Assembly: GCA_014058105.1 (NCBI GenBank)
Contig: JACGCM010001272.1
Coordinates: 2,108,001 to 2,172,000, forward strand
Reading direction: 5' to 3'
Length of the DNA: 64,000 nt
DNA from: Kingdonia uniflora
Lineage: Eukaryota > Streptophyta > Magnoliopsida > Ranunculales > Circaeasteraceae
The position numbers were made by a program, and so were the translations under genes. Below, piece after piece: positions 10,870-21,990 of the stretch; position 1 is the first letter of the stretch, and each line of letters opens with the position of its first letter. The notes below the pieces were generated by a model, which was given only the letters and a program-made list of their open reading frames with translations, made no database searches and had not been told where the DNA came from.

Positions 10870-11367
10870 AAATATTAATGCAGGGGATATATGATGGTGT
10901 TTACAAATGCTATTATAAGTAGACGATAACGTCTATTAAACGCTATTGAAAACAATACCACAAAGTAAATATTATCTATTGTCGATTTGCAATAACATTC
11001 AATAAATGCTATGTTAAGTAAACAATAGCAACTAATAAATGCTGTTAAAAACACTTTTAATAGCATGCATAAAAAAGCTTTTATAAAAAGGATAGCATTG
11101 CATATTGCACAGCATACAAAAAATGCTATCATAACCTTTCCATAGTATTTTTTGACTGCTATTATAAGCAAATAACATCTTTCAACAACTATTGTTAAAA
11201 AGTTTGCAATAGCATTCTTAGAATGTTATTCTTTCATAGCATGCATAAAAACCCTATTGTAAAAAGGATAGCATCGCATAATAGAGCGCTTGAAAAATGC
11301 TAAAAATGCTATGGTAGGTTATAATAGCATTCTTCTAATGTTGTCAATTCCTATTTTTCTTATAGTC
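10870..11367 (+). mobile_element. CACTA transposon end with subterminal repeats
   Basis: About 450 bases are packed with short copies of AATAGCAT/ATGCTATT in both orientations, the dense subterminal array typical of CACTA (En/Spm) elements. The right edge reads CCTATTTTTCTTATAGTC (11350-11367), a decayed form of the CACTA terminus in inverse. No partner terminus was found to the left, and no transposase. The element is truncated or rearranged. The BMS1 and RPS13 fragments lie directly inside this end. Confidence 0.6.
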
Positions 11368-11925
11368 GATAAGGGTGAACCAAAACAATATTTCATCACC
11401 CATGTGTGCCCACGCATTAGGACCCCAAGAGTTCATCACCCGGTTTTAATCTTTTCGGAATCGATAATCCTGACCCTTTTAAAATATTTTCAGATAAGAA
11501 ACTATAAAAAAACATATTTAATCAAAAGGGTTCTCCCAGACCTAGAGTAACACGCTTAGTAGGAAATCCTGATAAGTGGCTACATTTTCTGGAGTACGTA
11601 CGTTCCCTGGCATAGCTAGTGTGGATAGGTGACTCAAAGCGGTTCACCCCACCTTCCGGCATAGGTACTTTTAGGTTAATAGAATTGCATAGGAGCTATC
11701 GTCAAAGTGAGTACAAACAACTCAAGTACGAACTGATCCACTGTCGGGAGTAGGAGCATTGAACTCTGAGACCGGGTTCACAACATAACTTAAAATAAAG
11801 ACCAGTAAAACATTTTGTGTGCTTGCATCATTCTTAGGTCCCTTAGTGTGTTTATATTTATTAATTGACTTGTATGCTTAATTGGGGTAATACCCAAACT
11901 CGGACTAAGAAACTGCTAAACTCAA
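11368..11925. other. Athila 5' leader region, no gene
   Basis: Non-coding DNA between the CACTA-like end and the first Athila gag codon. I did not find a primer binding site or a copy of the 3' LTR at 47300-49175. The 5' LTR appears lost or too decayed to see. Confidence 0.4.
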
Positions 11926-13670
11926 GATGAGCGAAGTTAATGGGAATAGTCCCGAACCTGCTGCTGCGGCAAAGAGAATCATTCTCCACAATCGAATGTA
12001 TCCAATAGTGGTTAGTAAACCTTTAGGTATTATGATTCCCAAAAATGTAAGAAAATTTGAGTTAAAATTAAGATTCTTGTCTATTCTCCCCAAATTCCAT
12101 GGTAGTCCCACTGAAAAGCCGTATAACCATCTTAGGGACTTTAGGGATCATATGTTTCAATTAAACTTCAAACGTATTATAAAGGATTCTCTAAAGTTAT
12201 GTGTGTTTCTTTTATCCCTTATGTGAAATGCAAGCAATTTGTTGTACACTCTTGAGAAAAACTCTGTAAACACATTTAAACAACTCGTTAAGGAGTTTTT
12301 GAAGAAGTATTTCCCTAACTACAGAACTGCTAAGATACGACATAGTATCTATAGCTTCACGCAAAACTGAGGAGAGTCATTATATGACTACCTATAACGG
12401 TTTTGGGATTTAGAGCAAGGATGCCCACATCCTGGGATTCACCTAATTGATATAGTTCAAACTCTCTATGAAGGTCTAGACTATGATACTAGAGCTTGTG
12501 TTTAATCTATGTGCGCATACACATTCAATGAGAAAACTGACACTAAAGTTTGGACAGTTTGGACATTCTTAAATAATGTAGTGGGTAAGACCTACCAAAG
12601 ATAAACGATAAGAGAGGAAAGACCTCGTCACCGTGCAAATATGCACCAAGTAGACTCTAATTCAGAGTCTGCCACTCTTAGAACTATTCTTGATAAAATC
12701 GAGAATTTAGAGATGGGCAAAAGGGAGAAACACCCTAACACTTCTTTTGTTTAACACGTGGTGATGCCACTTTGTGTGGTTTGTAAGAGTTTAGATCATC
12801 TGGTTCAAGATTGCCTTGACATGCTTAGTTTAGGAGAGGGTAGAAAAAACCAGGCCAATGTCATGTATTAACGTCCCAATAGCCAACCTTTCAATGGTGG
12901 ATGGAATAATAATTCTAATAGCTCCAATTCTTGGGGAAGTAGAAATTATCACTAAGGAGGTTCTTATGGTAGCGCCCCTAATAAACCGCACAACCAAGTG
13001 AACCATCACCAGTTTAGTTCCTCGTAGCAACCCAATCTGTTATACCAAGCTTCCCTTAGTACACCTTATGTTCCTCCACAGAATAGGAATCTGCCTACTC
13101 CAACCACGTCCTTAGAAGATACTCTAAAGGCTTTTATGCATGTGACCCAGTCGTCTATTACCAAACTTGAGGGTCAAATTGGTTAAATAGAAATATAGAT
13201 AAACATGAGAGACAAATGAATATTCCCTAGTCAAACTCAAGCTAATCCTAAAGAGAATATTGAGCATCCTAAATCCTCCAATCGTGATGGAGTCAGCGCG
13301 ATCATTTCTCTTAGAAGCGGTAAGAAAATTAATAATCGGATAGACATGCCTAAGGAGCCCGAGAAAGAAATTCATAGTGCACCCATAGAAGAACATGCGA
13401 GTAAGGAAGAAACCTACACATGTGCAAATGATGGCTCCTTTTCACCAACGGTCATCCTTGGAAATGAAGGGCAACACCAATGAGGAGATTCTAAAGATTT
13501 TTAAACATTGCTTAATTAACATTCCGATCCTTATGGCCATAAAACACATTCCTCAATATGCCAAATTCCTTAAGGACCTTTGTACTATAAAGCGGCGTAT
13601 ACATGTCCCTAAAAAGACTTTTCATGTTCACGAGAGTGATATGTCGATTCTTTTTGCTTCAATCCCCTCC
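11926..13670 (+). pseudogene. Athila gag (broken)
   Basis: The ATG at 11926 opens a frame with the gag segment FELKLRFLSILPKFHG, followed by HLRDF and KLCVFLLSL (capsid-like). The frame stops at 12226 and resumes with LKKYFPNYR and LxQGCPHPG-type segments in other frames. A perfect zinc knuckle CVVCKSLDHLVQDC starts at 12773. An Asn/Ser-rich region and the LRSGKKINNR segment (about 13305) mark the gag-protease linker. Known role: capsid protein packaging element RNA. At least eight stops or frame changes make it inactive. The sequence is cut at 13670 by the Copia insertion and resumes at 19764. Confidence 0.85.
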
Positions 13671-14716
13671 TAAAACTTCCAATTTTGGAGCTTGTTTCAT
13701 TTAGTGTCTAGAGTAGGCGTCAACATTATCTCATGGTTATCCGGCGTCAGTGATTGCACGTGGAGCAACTATAACTAGACTGACTGACTCTGATTAGGTA
13801 AGTGAGTTTCTAGCTCTTTGTTCTAAAAAGTCAAGCCTATGTATTTACAGAGTATAAAAAGTAATAAGAATATCTCCTTAAAGAAAACAGAACTTCTATT
13901 CGAATAGAACTGGAAAGATTCCTTCCGTTCGAATAACTTTTAATGTTGTTCGAATATTTTGTAATAGTTTGAATTGTATTCGAATAGAATTATTTTTGTT
14001 CGAATAATTTGTAACAATTACATTTCTATTCAAATAGATTAATTGTTGTTCGAATAACTTTCATCAGTTTGATTCCTATTAGAATAGATTAATTTTTATT
14101 CGAACAGAGCCCGTGTTTTCTCTTTTCCTTAAGACATACTTACATTTTTTCAAAAACTCACTTTTTCATGAAAAACCTATTTTTTGAGGGCTTATTTTTT
14201 TAGAGTAAAAAGAGATCTATCTTTGAGAGATTCAAGAGATAATCAAATCACTAAACCCTTGAATCAATCAATTGATCAAGAAACCATATTCATGCATTGA
14301 AAATCTAGATTAAAGAACTTGAGCGATTCTAGATTAGGAACTTCGACGTAAGATTGGAGCGAGGCGTTGTAAGAACGTGGAATTGATTACAAAAAGATTA
14401 ATTGGAAGAGAGATAACCATGGGAGGTACTTATCAAGTCTGTAAGTGATTAAATTCTGCTAATTCTTTTTCAATAGTAGATTATTTTAGCAGTCGGGTGA
14501 CTCGATAGCGACCTGTGGGTTTTTCTCTTGAGAAAGGTTTCCCACAGGGTTAAAAAAATTTGCCTTGTCTATAATTTCCATTGCTTGTTTGACATTAGAT
14601 AATCATACCGACTTGATTTAGGTTAAGCGTAGACCATTATTCAAAGGAATTAAGACCTATCAATTTAGACCTAAAATAATCAAAATTGGTTAGTCTCAGA
14701 CGACTAGTTATTTTCA
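13671..14716 (+). repeat. 5' LTR of the Copia-type element
   Basis: It starts TAAAAC (mutated from TGAAAC as in the 3' LTR) and ends TTTTCA, directly before the primer site. Roughly nine bases in ten match the 3' LTR by eye. It contains a run of ATTCGAATAGA-like units (13889-14107) and lacks a 21-bp unit present in the 3' copy. Confidence 0.93.
13889..14107 (+). repeat. TTCGAAT motif cluster in 5' LTR
   Basis: About ten copies of the palindrome-centred motif TATTCGAATAGA or GTTCGAATAA occur at intervals of about 20-30 bases. The matching cluster in the 3' LTR is at 18917-19147. Confidence 0.85.
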
Positions 14717-14717
14717 A

Positions 14718-14729
14718 TTGGTATCAGAG
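14718..14729 (+). promoter_or_regulatory. Primer binding site (initiator Met tRNA)
   Basis: TTGGTATCAGAG lies one base after the 5' LTR and matches the 3' end complement of plant initiator Met tRNA. Its position fixes the LTR end. Confidence 0.92.
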
Positions 14730-14788
14730 TAGTGACGTTTCGTTGTTTAACAACCTAAGCGTGGATCCTAGATAGTTCGCTTAAAATA

Positions 14789-16794
14789 ATGAGTTCCGAG
14801 AAGTTTGGAGGTCCTATAAATCGCCCACCAGCCTTTGAGGGCAAAGAATACCCATACTGAAAAGTCTGAATGATTGCTTACTTATAATCAATCGGAGAAG
14901 ATGTATGGATTGTTGTTAAGGATGGATGAACACCCCCTATTAAGATGCAAGGTCCACCATGAAGTGTTAAAGAGGTCCTTAAACCTAGGAACCAATGGTC
15001 AAAGGAAGAAAGGGATATTGTTGGTTATAATTCTAATGGCCTCAATGCGATCTTTATGGCGGTGAGTCAAAGTGAGTTTTGACATATCTCTGCATGTACC
15101 ACTTTTAAAGAAGCTTGGGACATCCTAGTTCAAACTCATGAAGGCGATGATATAGTCAAAGAAAGTAAGCTTTAAATACTTACATCGCAATTTGAGAATA
15201 TCAGAATGAGTGAAAATGAGCCTTTTGACGAGTTTATGCGAGACTAAGTTATATTATAAACACTAATGCCGCATTAGGAGTAACGTACTATGATGTTCAA
15301 ATAGTTTGCAAAGTTCTAATATCCCTTCTTAAGAGCTTTAGATCTAGAGGTGATGCTATAGAAGAAGCTCAGGATCTTAAGAAAATAAAACCAGATACAT
15401 TAGCTGGTAAATTGCAAACGTTTGAACTCGAGATGAAAATGGAAAGCCCCAAGAAGAATAACAGTATTGTATTCAAGTCTTCATCTTACTCCTCTTCTTC
15501 TAAGGGTACCATAGAAGCTGATAACTCATCTAATTCTGATAATGATGATGGGTTCGATCTGGATTCGCAGATTGCCTCTAAAAGTTGTCAGCTTAAAAAC
15601 CTTGTAAAACAACGCCAATTTCAAAAATAAGGGCAATCGGTGAATCATAAGTCACGGGCTCATGATAAACATAGAGTGAATAACTAGCAGACCAGCCTTG
15701 ACACTAACCTAAGTCAAATTGAATGTTATAAGTGTCATAAGCTTTGTCATTATGCTCACAGCTGTCCCAATAAAAAATTTGAGACCAATCACAAAGTTAT
15801 GAGTATCAGCATTACTTGGGATGACAGTGACGATGAGAATAATAATAATAAAAGTCATTCCCAAGTAGTTGATAACGAAAATTATTGTGCATATCCTGCT
15901 ATTTTAAATTGTTGTAATAATAACTATGACATTTTTGCACTTAAAAATTCTATTGAAAATCAAAATGATCAAGAGCAAAATAAGTTTGAATACCTAAATC
16001 TAAAGGACTTGTATACTCGGACTCTCGCCAAGTGTATGAATCTTGAGAACTTGTATGCTCAAACTCTCGCCAAGTGTATGAAACTCGATAAACTTAACAA
16101 AGTCTTGAAAGACCAAGTTAATACGCTTAAGTGCGAACTTCAAGACAAAACTGAGAATACAAGTCATGAGATAGATGTTCTTGGGAATGATAAACTAGGC
16201 TTTCATGATAAAGTTGGTTTTTTAGAAAAAGAAGTTAATGATGCGAAGGAGAAAATGTAATCAACTTTGGACGAACTTAGTTCGGCCAAGCTTGATGTAG
16301 TTCTATCTAAGAAGAAACTTGAGAAGTTCTGTCATGGGGCCATGAACATTGATAAAATATTATGTATGGGAAAGACAGATAGTGATAAAAGGGGCCTAGG
16401 ATATGAGAAACATCTTCCTAAATCTAAGACTTCTCAAATCACAAAGTTCGTGAAAGCAACTGTGTCTACTTCGGTACCCAAACATAATATGATATATACT
16501 ACTTATAATCACTCCAAATGGGTATCTTACTATCATATTCATTATTGTAGTATATGTGGTCGAAAGGGTCATATTGCGTCTTATTATAGATTTGTTGGAC
16601 CCTATCAACCATATGTTCTCCCTTTCAATGGATATAGATATAAGTCATATGTAAATGTTTCTAATGTGATTAGTGAGAATTTGAGTAGATGGCCTGCTCC
16701 AGAAACATCACCTCAAAAGGTAATTCGTACAGTTTGGGTACGAAAGACTGATTTGGCACCACTGATAAGGTACAATGTTGCTCAAATAAGGTAA
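14789..16794 (+). pseudogene. Copia-type gag with two zinc knuckles
   Basis: The ATG at 14789 begins MSSEKFGGP, then PPAFEGKEYPY, the usual Copia gag opening. The capsid-like part holds TFKEAWDIL and SQFENIRM (UBN2-type gag). A first CCHC knuckle CYKCHKLCHYAHSC starts at 15724. The later open frames (15799-16260 and 16267-16794, separated by one TAA) form a coiled-coil, then CMGKTDSDKRGLGYE and a second knuckle CSICGRKGHIASYY near 16546, in which the last Cys is Tyr. Coiled-coil plus second knuckle is typical of long SIRE/Bianca-like gags. Stops such as those at about 14860 and 15245 break the first half. The enzymatic domains are missing. Confidence 0.8.
16009..16092 (+). repeat. 42-bp tandem duplication within gag
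   Basis: Units at 16009-16050 and 16051-16092 share TTGTAT, then CTCTCGCCAAGTGTATGAA. The reading frame is kept, so 14 residues of the coiled-coil are repeated. Confidence 0.85.
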
Positions 16795-18460
16795 TGAAGA
16801 TTTACTGAGAAGGGTTTTAAGTATGATTCATTAATTAGGTACGTTTCTTACCCTGTCTCAGTTTGTTTTTGTTTTTGTTTTTATTGTTTTTGAATAGTAG
16901 GATATTGTTCTGGTTTTTATCTACACTTTGTACTTTAGAAGCCTTTGTCTGTAGAATATTCTTACTAGACTTAGATTTTGCTTGTGTGTTATATTCATTT
17001 ATGGGATAATTATTTGGTAAAACCACATTTCACAATAGCCATTGATTCTCTTATTTAAACTAAAAGCTCATCGTGACTCGAACCACGTGATAATAACTGT
17101 AGAGACTTCGTACCTAATGTTATGTGAGGAGTGTTATTACATTTACACTTCATTTTTGATCACATTGTTTTTTATCTCATTTTGTTTCCTTACTCAATTG
17201 TCAAATGGTAACATCAAAGTTAAGTTATACTAGTAATACTTTCCAACTTTTACTCGAGGCGAAAAAGGTGACGGTGCCCAACCGAAAATATGATAATAGG
17301 CATTTTTATTGCTACATCTTTTTTGCCTTCGTTTGTACTTACCCAAATTTTTATCCGCTTGTAGTCCCTTGTGCCTTAAAATATGTCATTCATTTTTCAA
17401 CCCAAATCCTTTATTATTTTACCCATTTGTTCTGAGACATTAAAACAAAAAAAGATAAAATTATGTATGATTTTTGAGGGAAAGATGAATAGAAGAATAC
17501 AATGCATCCCCAAATAACGTTTTTATTATCTCAAATCAGAGACATAAAAAATAAAAAAAAATAAAAAAAGGGAGGAGAAGTGGTATTTTATTTTATGTAT
17601 ACTCAATAAGAAAAAGAATGATAGAGGTTGAATTTGGTTTCAAGTGAGAAGGGGAGTTAATGTAACTGCAATCTCAAAATGCCAGTAAAACACCTACTCC
17701 GTCATAAGCCTACCCATGTCTACATTATAACCTATTCAAATACCTATTTGATATTGAGTTCGGCGCAGTCACTATTAGTGGAGAGTAGATATAGGGAGTC
17801 TTTATTAGTTTTAACTTGACACCATCTATGACAATTATGGTTCTTTCCCATGAGATCTTCTAGCTCAGAGTGTACCATTTTTAATGAAATATGATTTTTT
17901 TGTTGCTTTATATTCATATTCTTATTTCATATAGAGTGTTTGCTAGTCAATTCTCAATGATTTTAAGTGACCACCAAGAGAGGCCTAAGTTGAAACAACT
18001 TTCTAATATAGTATTCTAACTGCGGCTAAGTAATACGCTAAAAACTGGGTAACTCTTTGACTATGCACACACACACCAAGTAATTAATTAAGTGATTTTT
18101 TTATAACACATTGGCAATGTCTTGGTTTTTATAGGATATTTTAGATTCATTGACTTTCTATCATGCCCTGTGTTTAGGGGGAGTGTTGTTTTCATTTGCT
18201 TACTTATTTCAGAGACACTCCCCGTATGTATTTTCCTTTTATTTCATTTTAAGGGGGTTATCATTATTTTGAGGGGGAGATGCATATTATTTTGGGGTAT
18301 TGGTTTTGACTTTTTTAGTATTCCAAATAGTCTATCTGTTCAGAATATTTTCTCTGCCAATTATAAGTATATATTTTTCATTAATTTGTGAGCAACTCAT
18401 GGTTTGCTTCTCCTTTTATGGGCTATTTACCCTTTGTTCATCTATGCCAAAAAGGGGGAG
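16795..18460. other. Long non-coding 3' part of the Copia-type element
   Basis: No conserved domain was found. It is T-rich with poly-A/T runs. A GCCAAAAAGGGGGAGAGAT tract near 18447-18464 resembles the purine tract that SIRE-like elements carry after their coding region. Confidence 0.6.
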
Positions 18461-18606
18461 AGATGATCCTGACAGGGATTTCATAATATATGTTATATAA
18501 GATGAAAGTAGAGCTTTGAGTATGGATGTTCAGAGATGATCTTGACAGGGATTCCAAAATATATGTTATATAGGATGAAAGTAGAGCTTTGAGTATGGAT
18601 GTTCAG
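18461..18606 (+). repeat. 73-bp tandem duplication
   Basis: Copies at 18461-18533 and 18534-18606 both begin AGATGATC and end GTATGGATGTTCAG, with five or fewer differences by eye. The unit begins inside the purine tract. Confidence 0.9.
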
Positions 18607-18673
18607 TGATTGAGTCAGTCCATCGAGTTATCTTTTTATTTATAATAGTTAGTTCTGGTTTTGACACGAAATA

Positions 18674-18689
18674 AACCAAAAGGGGAGAT
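18674..18689 (+). promoter_or_regulatory. Polypurine tract of the Copia-type element
   Basis: AACCAAAAGGGGAGAT directly precedes the 3' LTR start TGAAAC. A tract at this place primes plus-strand DNA synthesis in LTR elements. Confidence 0.75.
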
Positions 18690-19758
18690 TGAAACATCCA
18701 ATTTTGGAGTTTGTTTCATTTAGTGTCTAGAATATGCATTAGCATTATCTCATGGCTATCTGGCGTCAGTGAGTGTGCGTGGAGCAACTACAGCTAGACT
18801 GACTGACTCTGAACAGGTAAGTGGGTTTCTAACTATTTGTTCTAAAAAGTCAAGCCTATGTATTTTACAGAGTATAAAAAAGTAATAAGAATGTCTCTTT
18901 AAAGAAAACAGAACTTCTATTCGAATAGATTATTTTCTATTAGAATAGAACTGGAAAGATTTCTTTTGCTCGAATAACTTTTAATGTCGTTCGAATATTT
19001 TGCAACAGTTTAAATTGTATTCGAATATAATTATTTTTGTTCGAATAATTTTCAACAATTGCACTTCTATTCGAATAGATTAATTGTTGTTCGAATAATT
19101 TTCATCAATTTGATTCCTATTAGAATAGATTAATTTTTATTCGAGCAGAGTCCGTGTTTTCTATTTTTCTTCTTAAGACATACTTACATTTTTTCAAAAA
19201 CTCACTTTTTCTTGAAAACCTATTTTTTGAGGGCTTGTTTTTTAGAGTGAAAAGAGATCTATCTTTGAGAGATTCAAGAGGTAATCAAATCACTAAACCC
19301 TTGAATCAATCAATTGATCAAGAAACCCTATTCATGCATTGAAAAACTGGATTGAAGAACTTGAGCGATTCAAGACTGGGAGCTTTAACATGAGATTGGA
19401 GTGAGGCGTTGCGAGAATGTAGAATTGATTGCAAGAAGATTAATTGGAAGCGAGATAACCATGGGAGGTGCTTATCGAGTCTGTAAGTGATTAAATTCTT
19501 GTAATCCTTTTTCAATAGTTGATTGTTTAGCTGTCGGATCATTCGATAGCGACCGGTGGGTTTATCTCCTGAGAAAGGTTTCCCACAGGGTTAAAAATCT
19601 TTGCATTGTCTATAATTTTCAGTGCTTGCTTGACATTAGATAATCGTATTGACTTGATTTTGGTTAAACATAGACCATTAATTCAAAGGAATTAGGACCT
19701 ATCGATTTAGACCTAAAACAATCGAAATTGGTTAGTCTCAGGCGACTAGTTATTTTCA
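18690..19758 (+). repeat. 3' LTR of the Copia-type element
   Basis: It starts TGAAACATCC and ends TTATTTTCA. It matches the 5' LTR throughout. It carries an extra ATTCGAATAG-type unit near 18925 and is followed by the target duplication CCTCC. Confidence 0.93.
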
Positions 19759-19763
19759 CCTCC

Positions 19764-20560
19764 TAAGTACAAGGATCCAGGATGCCCTATAATTTCATGT
19801 ACAATTGAGACCCGCAGGATAGGAAGAGATTTACTTGATTTAGGTACTACCGTGAACCTCATTCCTTACTTTGTCTATGAACAATTGGATTTCGGAGTAC
19901 TTAGACCCACAACTAGAACCCTGCAGCTTATGGACTGATCCATTAGGATTTCTAGGGGAGTGGTTGAATATCTGTTGATTCAGATTGAGTAATTTGCTTA
20001 ACCTGTAGACTTTATTGTGTTAGACACTGAGCCAATAGTAAACCCTGAGGATGAGATCCCTGTGATTCTTGGCCATCCTTTTTTGGCAACAGCTAATAAA
20101 GTAATCAACTACTTTAATGGAATTATAAAGTTGATCTTCAGGAACATGACAGTAGAATTAAATATCTTCAATACGTCACATTCCCCATCTAATTCTGAAC
20201 CACTCGCGTAAAATATGATCCAGAGTCTTGTGAGTAATACTTTTGAGAGATCAAGTACCTCGTATCCTTTAGAGGCATTCTTGGCCAACTTTGGTAGAGA
20301 TTGTGAGGAGGATTCGTACATCTATGAGGTAAAAGCCTTATTGGATTTGTCTTTAGAGAGTTCAGAGTTGGAAGGTGAGCATAAAATCCTAGATGTTAAA
20401 AAACCCATTCCGGAGGCTCAACTAACCGCACCAAAGATCAAGCTTAAACCTCTTCCCTCTAACCTTAAGTATGTATTTATAGGTCCTGATAAAACTATAC
20501 CCATTATTATTGTCGGTGACCTAGAGCCCCTTCAGTAAGAGAAGTTAATTCGCATTCTTA
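19764..20560 (+). pseudogene. Athila protease and linker
   Basis: The sequence restarts after the Copia element with KYKDPGCP and SCTIETRRIGR, the stretch ahead of the Athila-type protease. The active-site loop reads LDLGTTVNL (DLG in this lineage) near 19838. The flap and C-terminal part read VDFIVLDTEPIVNP, IPVILGHPFLATANKVI and MTVELNIFN in the frame open to 20211. A second frame (20215-20538) holds the protease-RT linker with LKPLPSNLKYVF. Stops within the protease, for example TGA near 19936, are scattered. Aspartic protease would release the mature pol enzymes. This copy is inactive. Confidence 0.82.
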
Positions 20561-20599
20561 AGGGAAATACAAAAGTCATTAGCTAGAGTATATAGCACA

Positions 20600-21990
20600 T
20601 TTGGGGAATTATTCCCTCAGTTTACATATATAAAATCAAATTGAAAGATAATGCAAAAAAATAAAGGGAAAGACAGTAGAGATTGAACCCAATAATGGCC
20701 AAAGTAGTTCGGAAAGAGATTTTAAAACTACTTGATGCTGGGATCATCTATCCCATTTCTGATAGTTCGTAGGTTAACCTGATCCATGTTGTCCCAAAAA
20801 GTCAGGAAACACCGTTGTAAAGAGCGAGAATAATGACCTCGTACCCACAAGAACGACCACTGGATAGAGATTCTGCATAGACTATAGGAAGCTTAATACG
20901 GTTACTAAGGAAGATCACTTTCTCATACCCATCATTGACCAGATGCTCGAGCGACTCATAGGGCACAAATTTTATTGCTTCCTAGATGGCTACTCTGATG
21001 CAACCAAATATCCATCACACCCAAAGACCAAGAGAAAACAGCTTTTACATGTCCTTTTGCCATATTCGACTACCGTCACATGCCTTTTGGCTTATGCAAT
21101 ACTCCTATGATGTTTCAACATTTTATGTTAAGCATATTTTTAACATGGTAGAGCGATTTCTTGAAGTTTTCATGTATTACTTTTCATTGTTTGGTAACTG
21201 ATTTAGCAAGTACCTTCACCATCTTTCCCTAGTATTACTTAGATACCAAGAAAATAACCTTATTTTAAATTGGGAGAAATATTACTTTATGGTAAAATTA
21301 GGGATAGTTCTGGGCCATCTCATCTCTAAAAAACGAATAGAAGTTGACCAAGCCAAAATAACTGTCATTTCTAACCTTCCCTGTCCACGAAATGTCAAAG
21401 GCGTCCATTACTTTCTAGAACATGCAGGTTTCTACCGTCGTTTTATTCATTATTTTAGTAAGATCGTTCGTCTATTAAGCAACCTTTTGGCCAAAGATGT
21501 GGCCTATGAGTTTGATGCACCTTACCATATATCTCTTGAGAAGTTTAAAACCCAACTCGCAACCATACCCATTATTAGACCACCTCTTTGGACTGAGCCA
21601 TTCAAGTTAATGTGTAATGCCTCTGATTACTCAATAGGTGTTATTTAGGGACAATGGATTAATAAAAATACACATGTCATCTACTACGTAAGTAAAATGT
21701 AAAATGATACCTAATTGAATTACACGACTACCGAGAAAGAACTCGTAGACATTATTTATGCGCTAGAAAATTTTAGATCATATCTTATAGGATCTAAAGT
21801 GATTGTTTACACAGATCATGTCGCTCTTCGACATATTTTGTCAAAAAATAATGCTAAGGCACGACTAATCCGATGGGTATTACTTTTATAGGAGTTTGAC
21901 ATCGAGATTCGAGATAAAAAGGGGTCAGAAAATGTAGTAGTCAGACCATCTTTCTCGCATAATGATTGAGTCAGCTTACGAGTCCTTACC
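20600..21990 (+). pseudogene. Athila reverse transcriptase and RNase H
   Basis: RT fingers read RLNPIMAKVVRKEILKLLDA, then GIIYPISDSS with TAG at the expected Trp. The palm begins with DYRKLN and YCFLDGYS equivalents in shifted frames. The catalytic block, FMDD in the lineage, reads EVFMYYFSLFG near 21165-21200, so both aspartates appear as Tyr. Thumb and RNase H follow (21289-21648: LGIVLGHLISKK, GFYRRFI, FKLMCNASDYSIGVI), then [14 protein letters not shown] and DHVALRHIL near 21815. The RT copies element RNA into DNA and the RNase H removes the RNA. The loss of both Asp and the many stops show it is dead. Confidence 0.85.

Larger units (their letters stand above)
13671..19758 (+). mobile_element. 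Copia-type gag-only LTR element, 6.1 kb
   Basis: Two long direct repeats (13671-14716 and 18690-19758) flank an internal region that starts with an initiator-Met-tRNA primer site and ends with a purine tract. The 5-bp target duplication CCTCC is identical on both sides (13666-13670, 19759-19763). Removing the element joins Athila gag to its protease. Only a gag-like ORF with two zinc knuckles is present. There is no recognisable protease, integrase or reverse transcriptase, so it would have needed enzymes from another element. The placement in Copia rests on the primer site, the knuckle spacing and the GGGGGAGA tract before the 3' LTR. Confidence 0.9.

Noticed and set aside
10875..11171. 98-codon minus-strand open frame rich in Cys and Ile
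   Set aside because: It is a translation of the AATAGCAT subterminal repeats of a CACTA-like end. The low complexity explains the open frame.
8064..11367. Helitron as the carrier of the RPS13 and BMS1 fragments
   Set aside because: No CTRR end with a preceding hairpin was found near the borders, while CACTA-like subterminal repeats are present. Not fully excluded.
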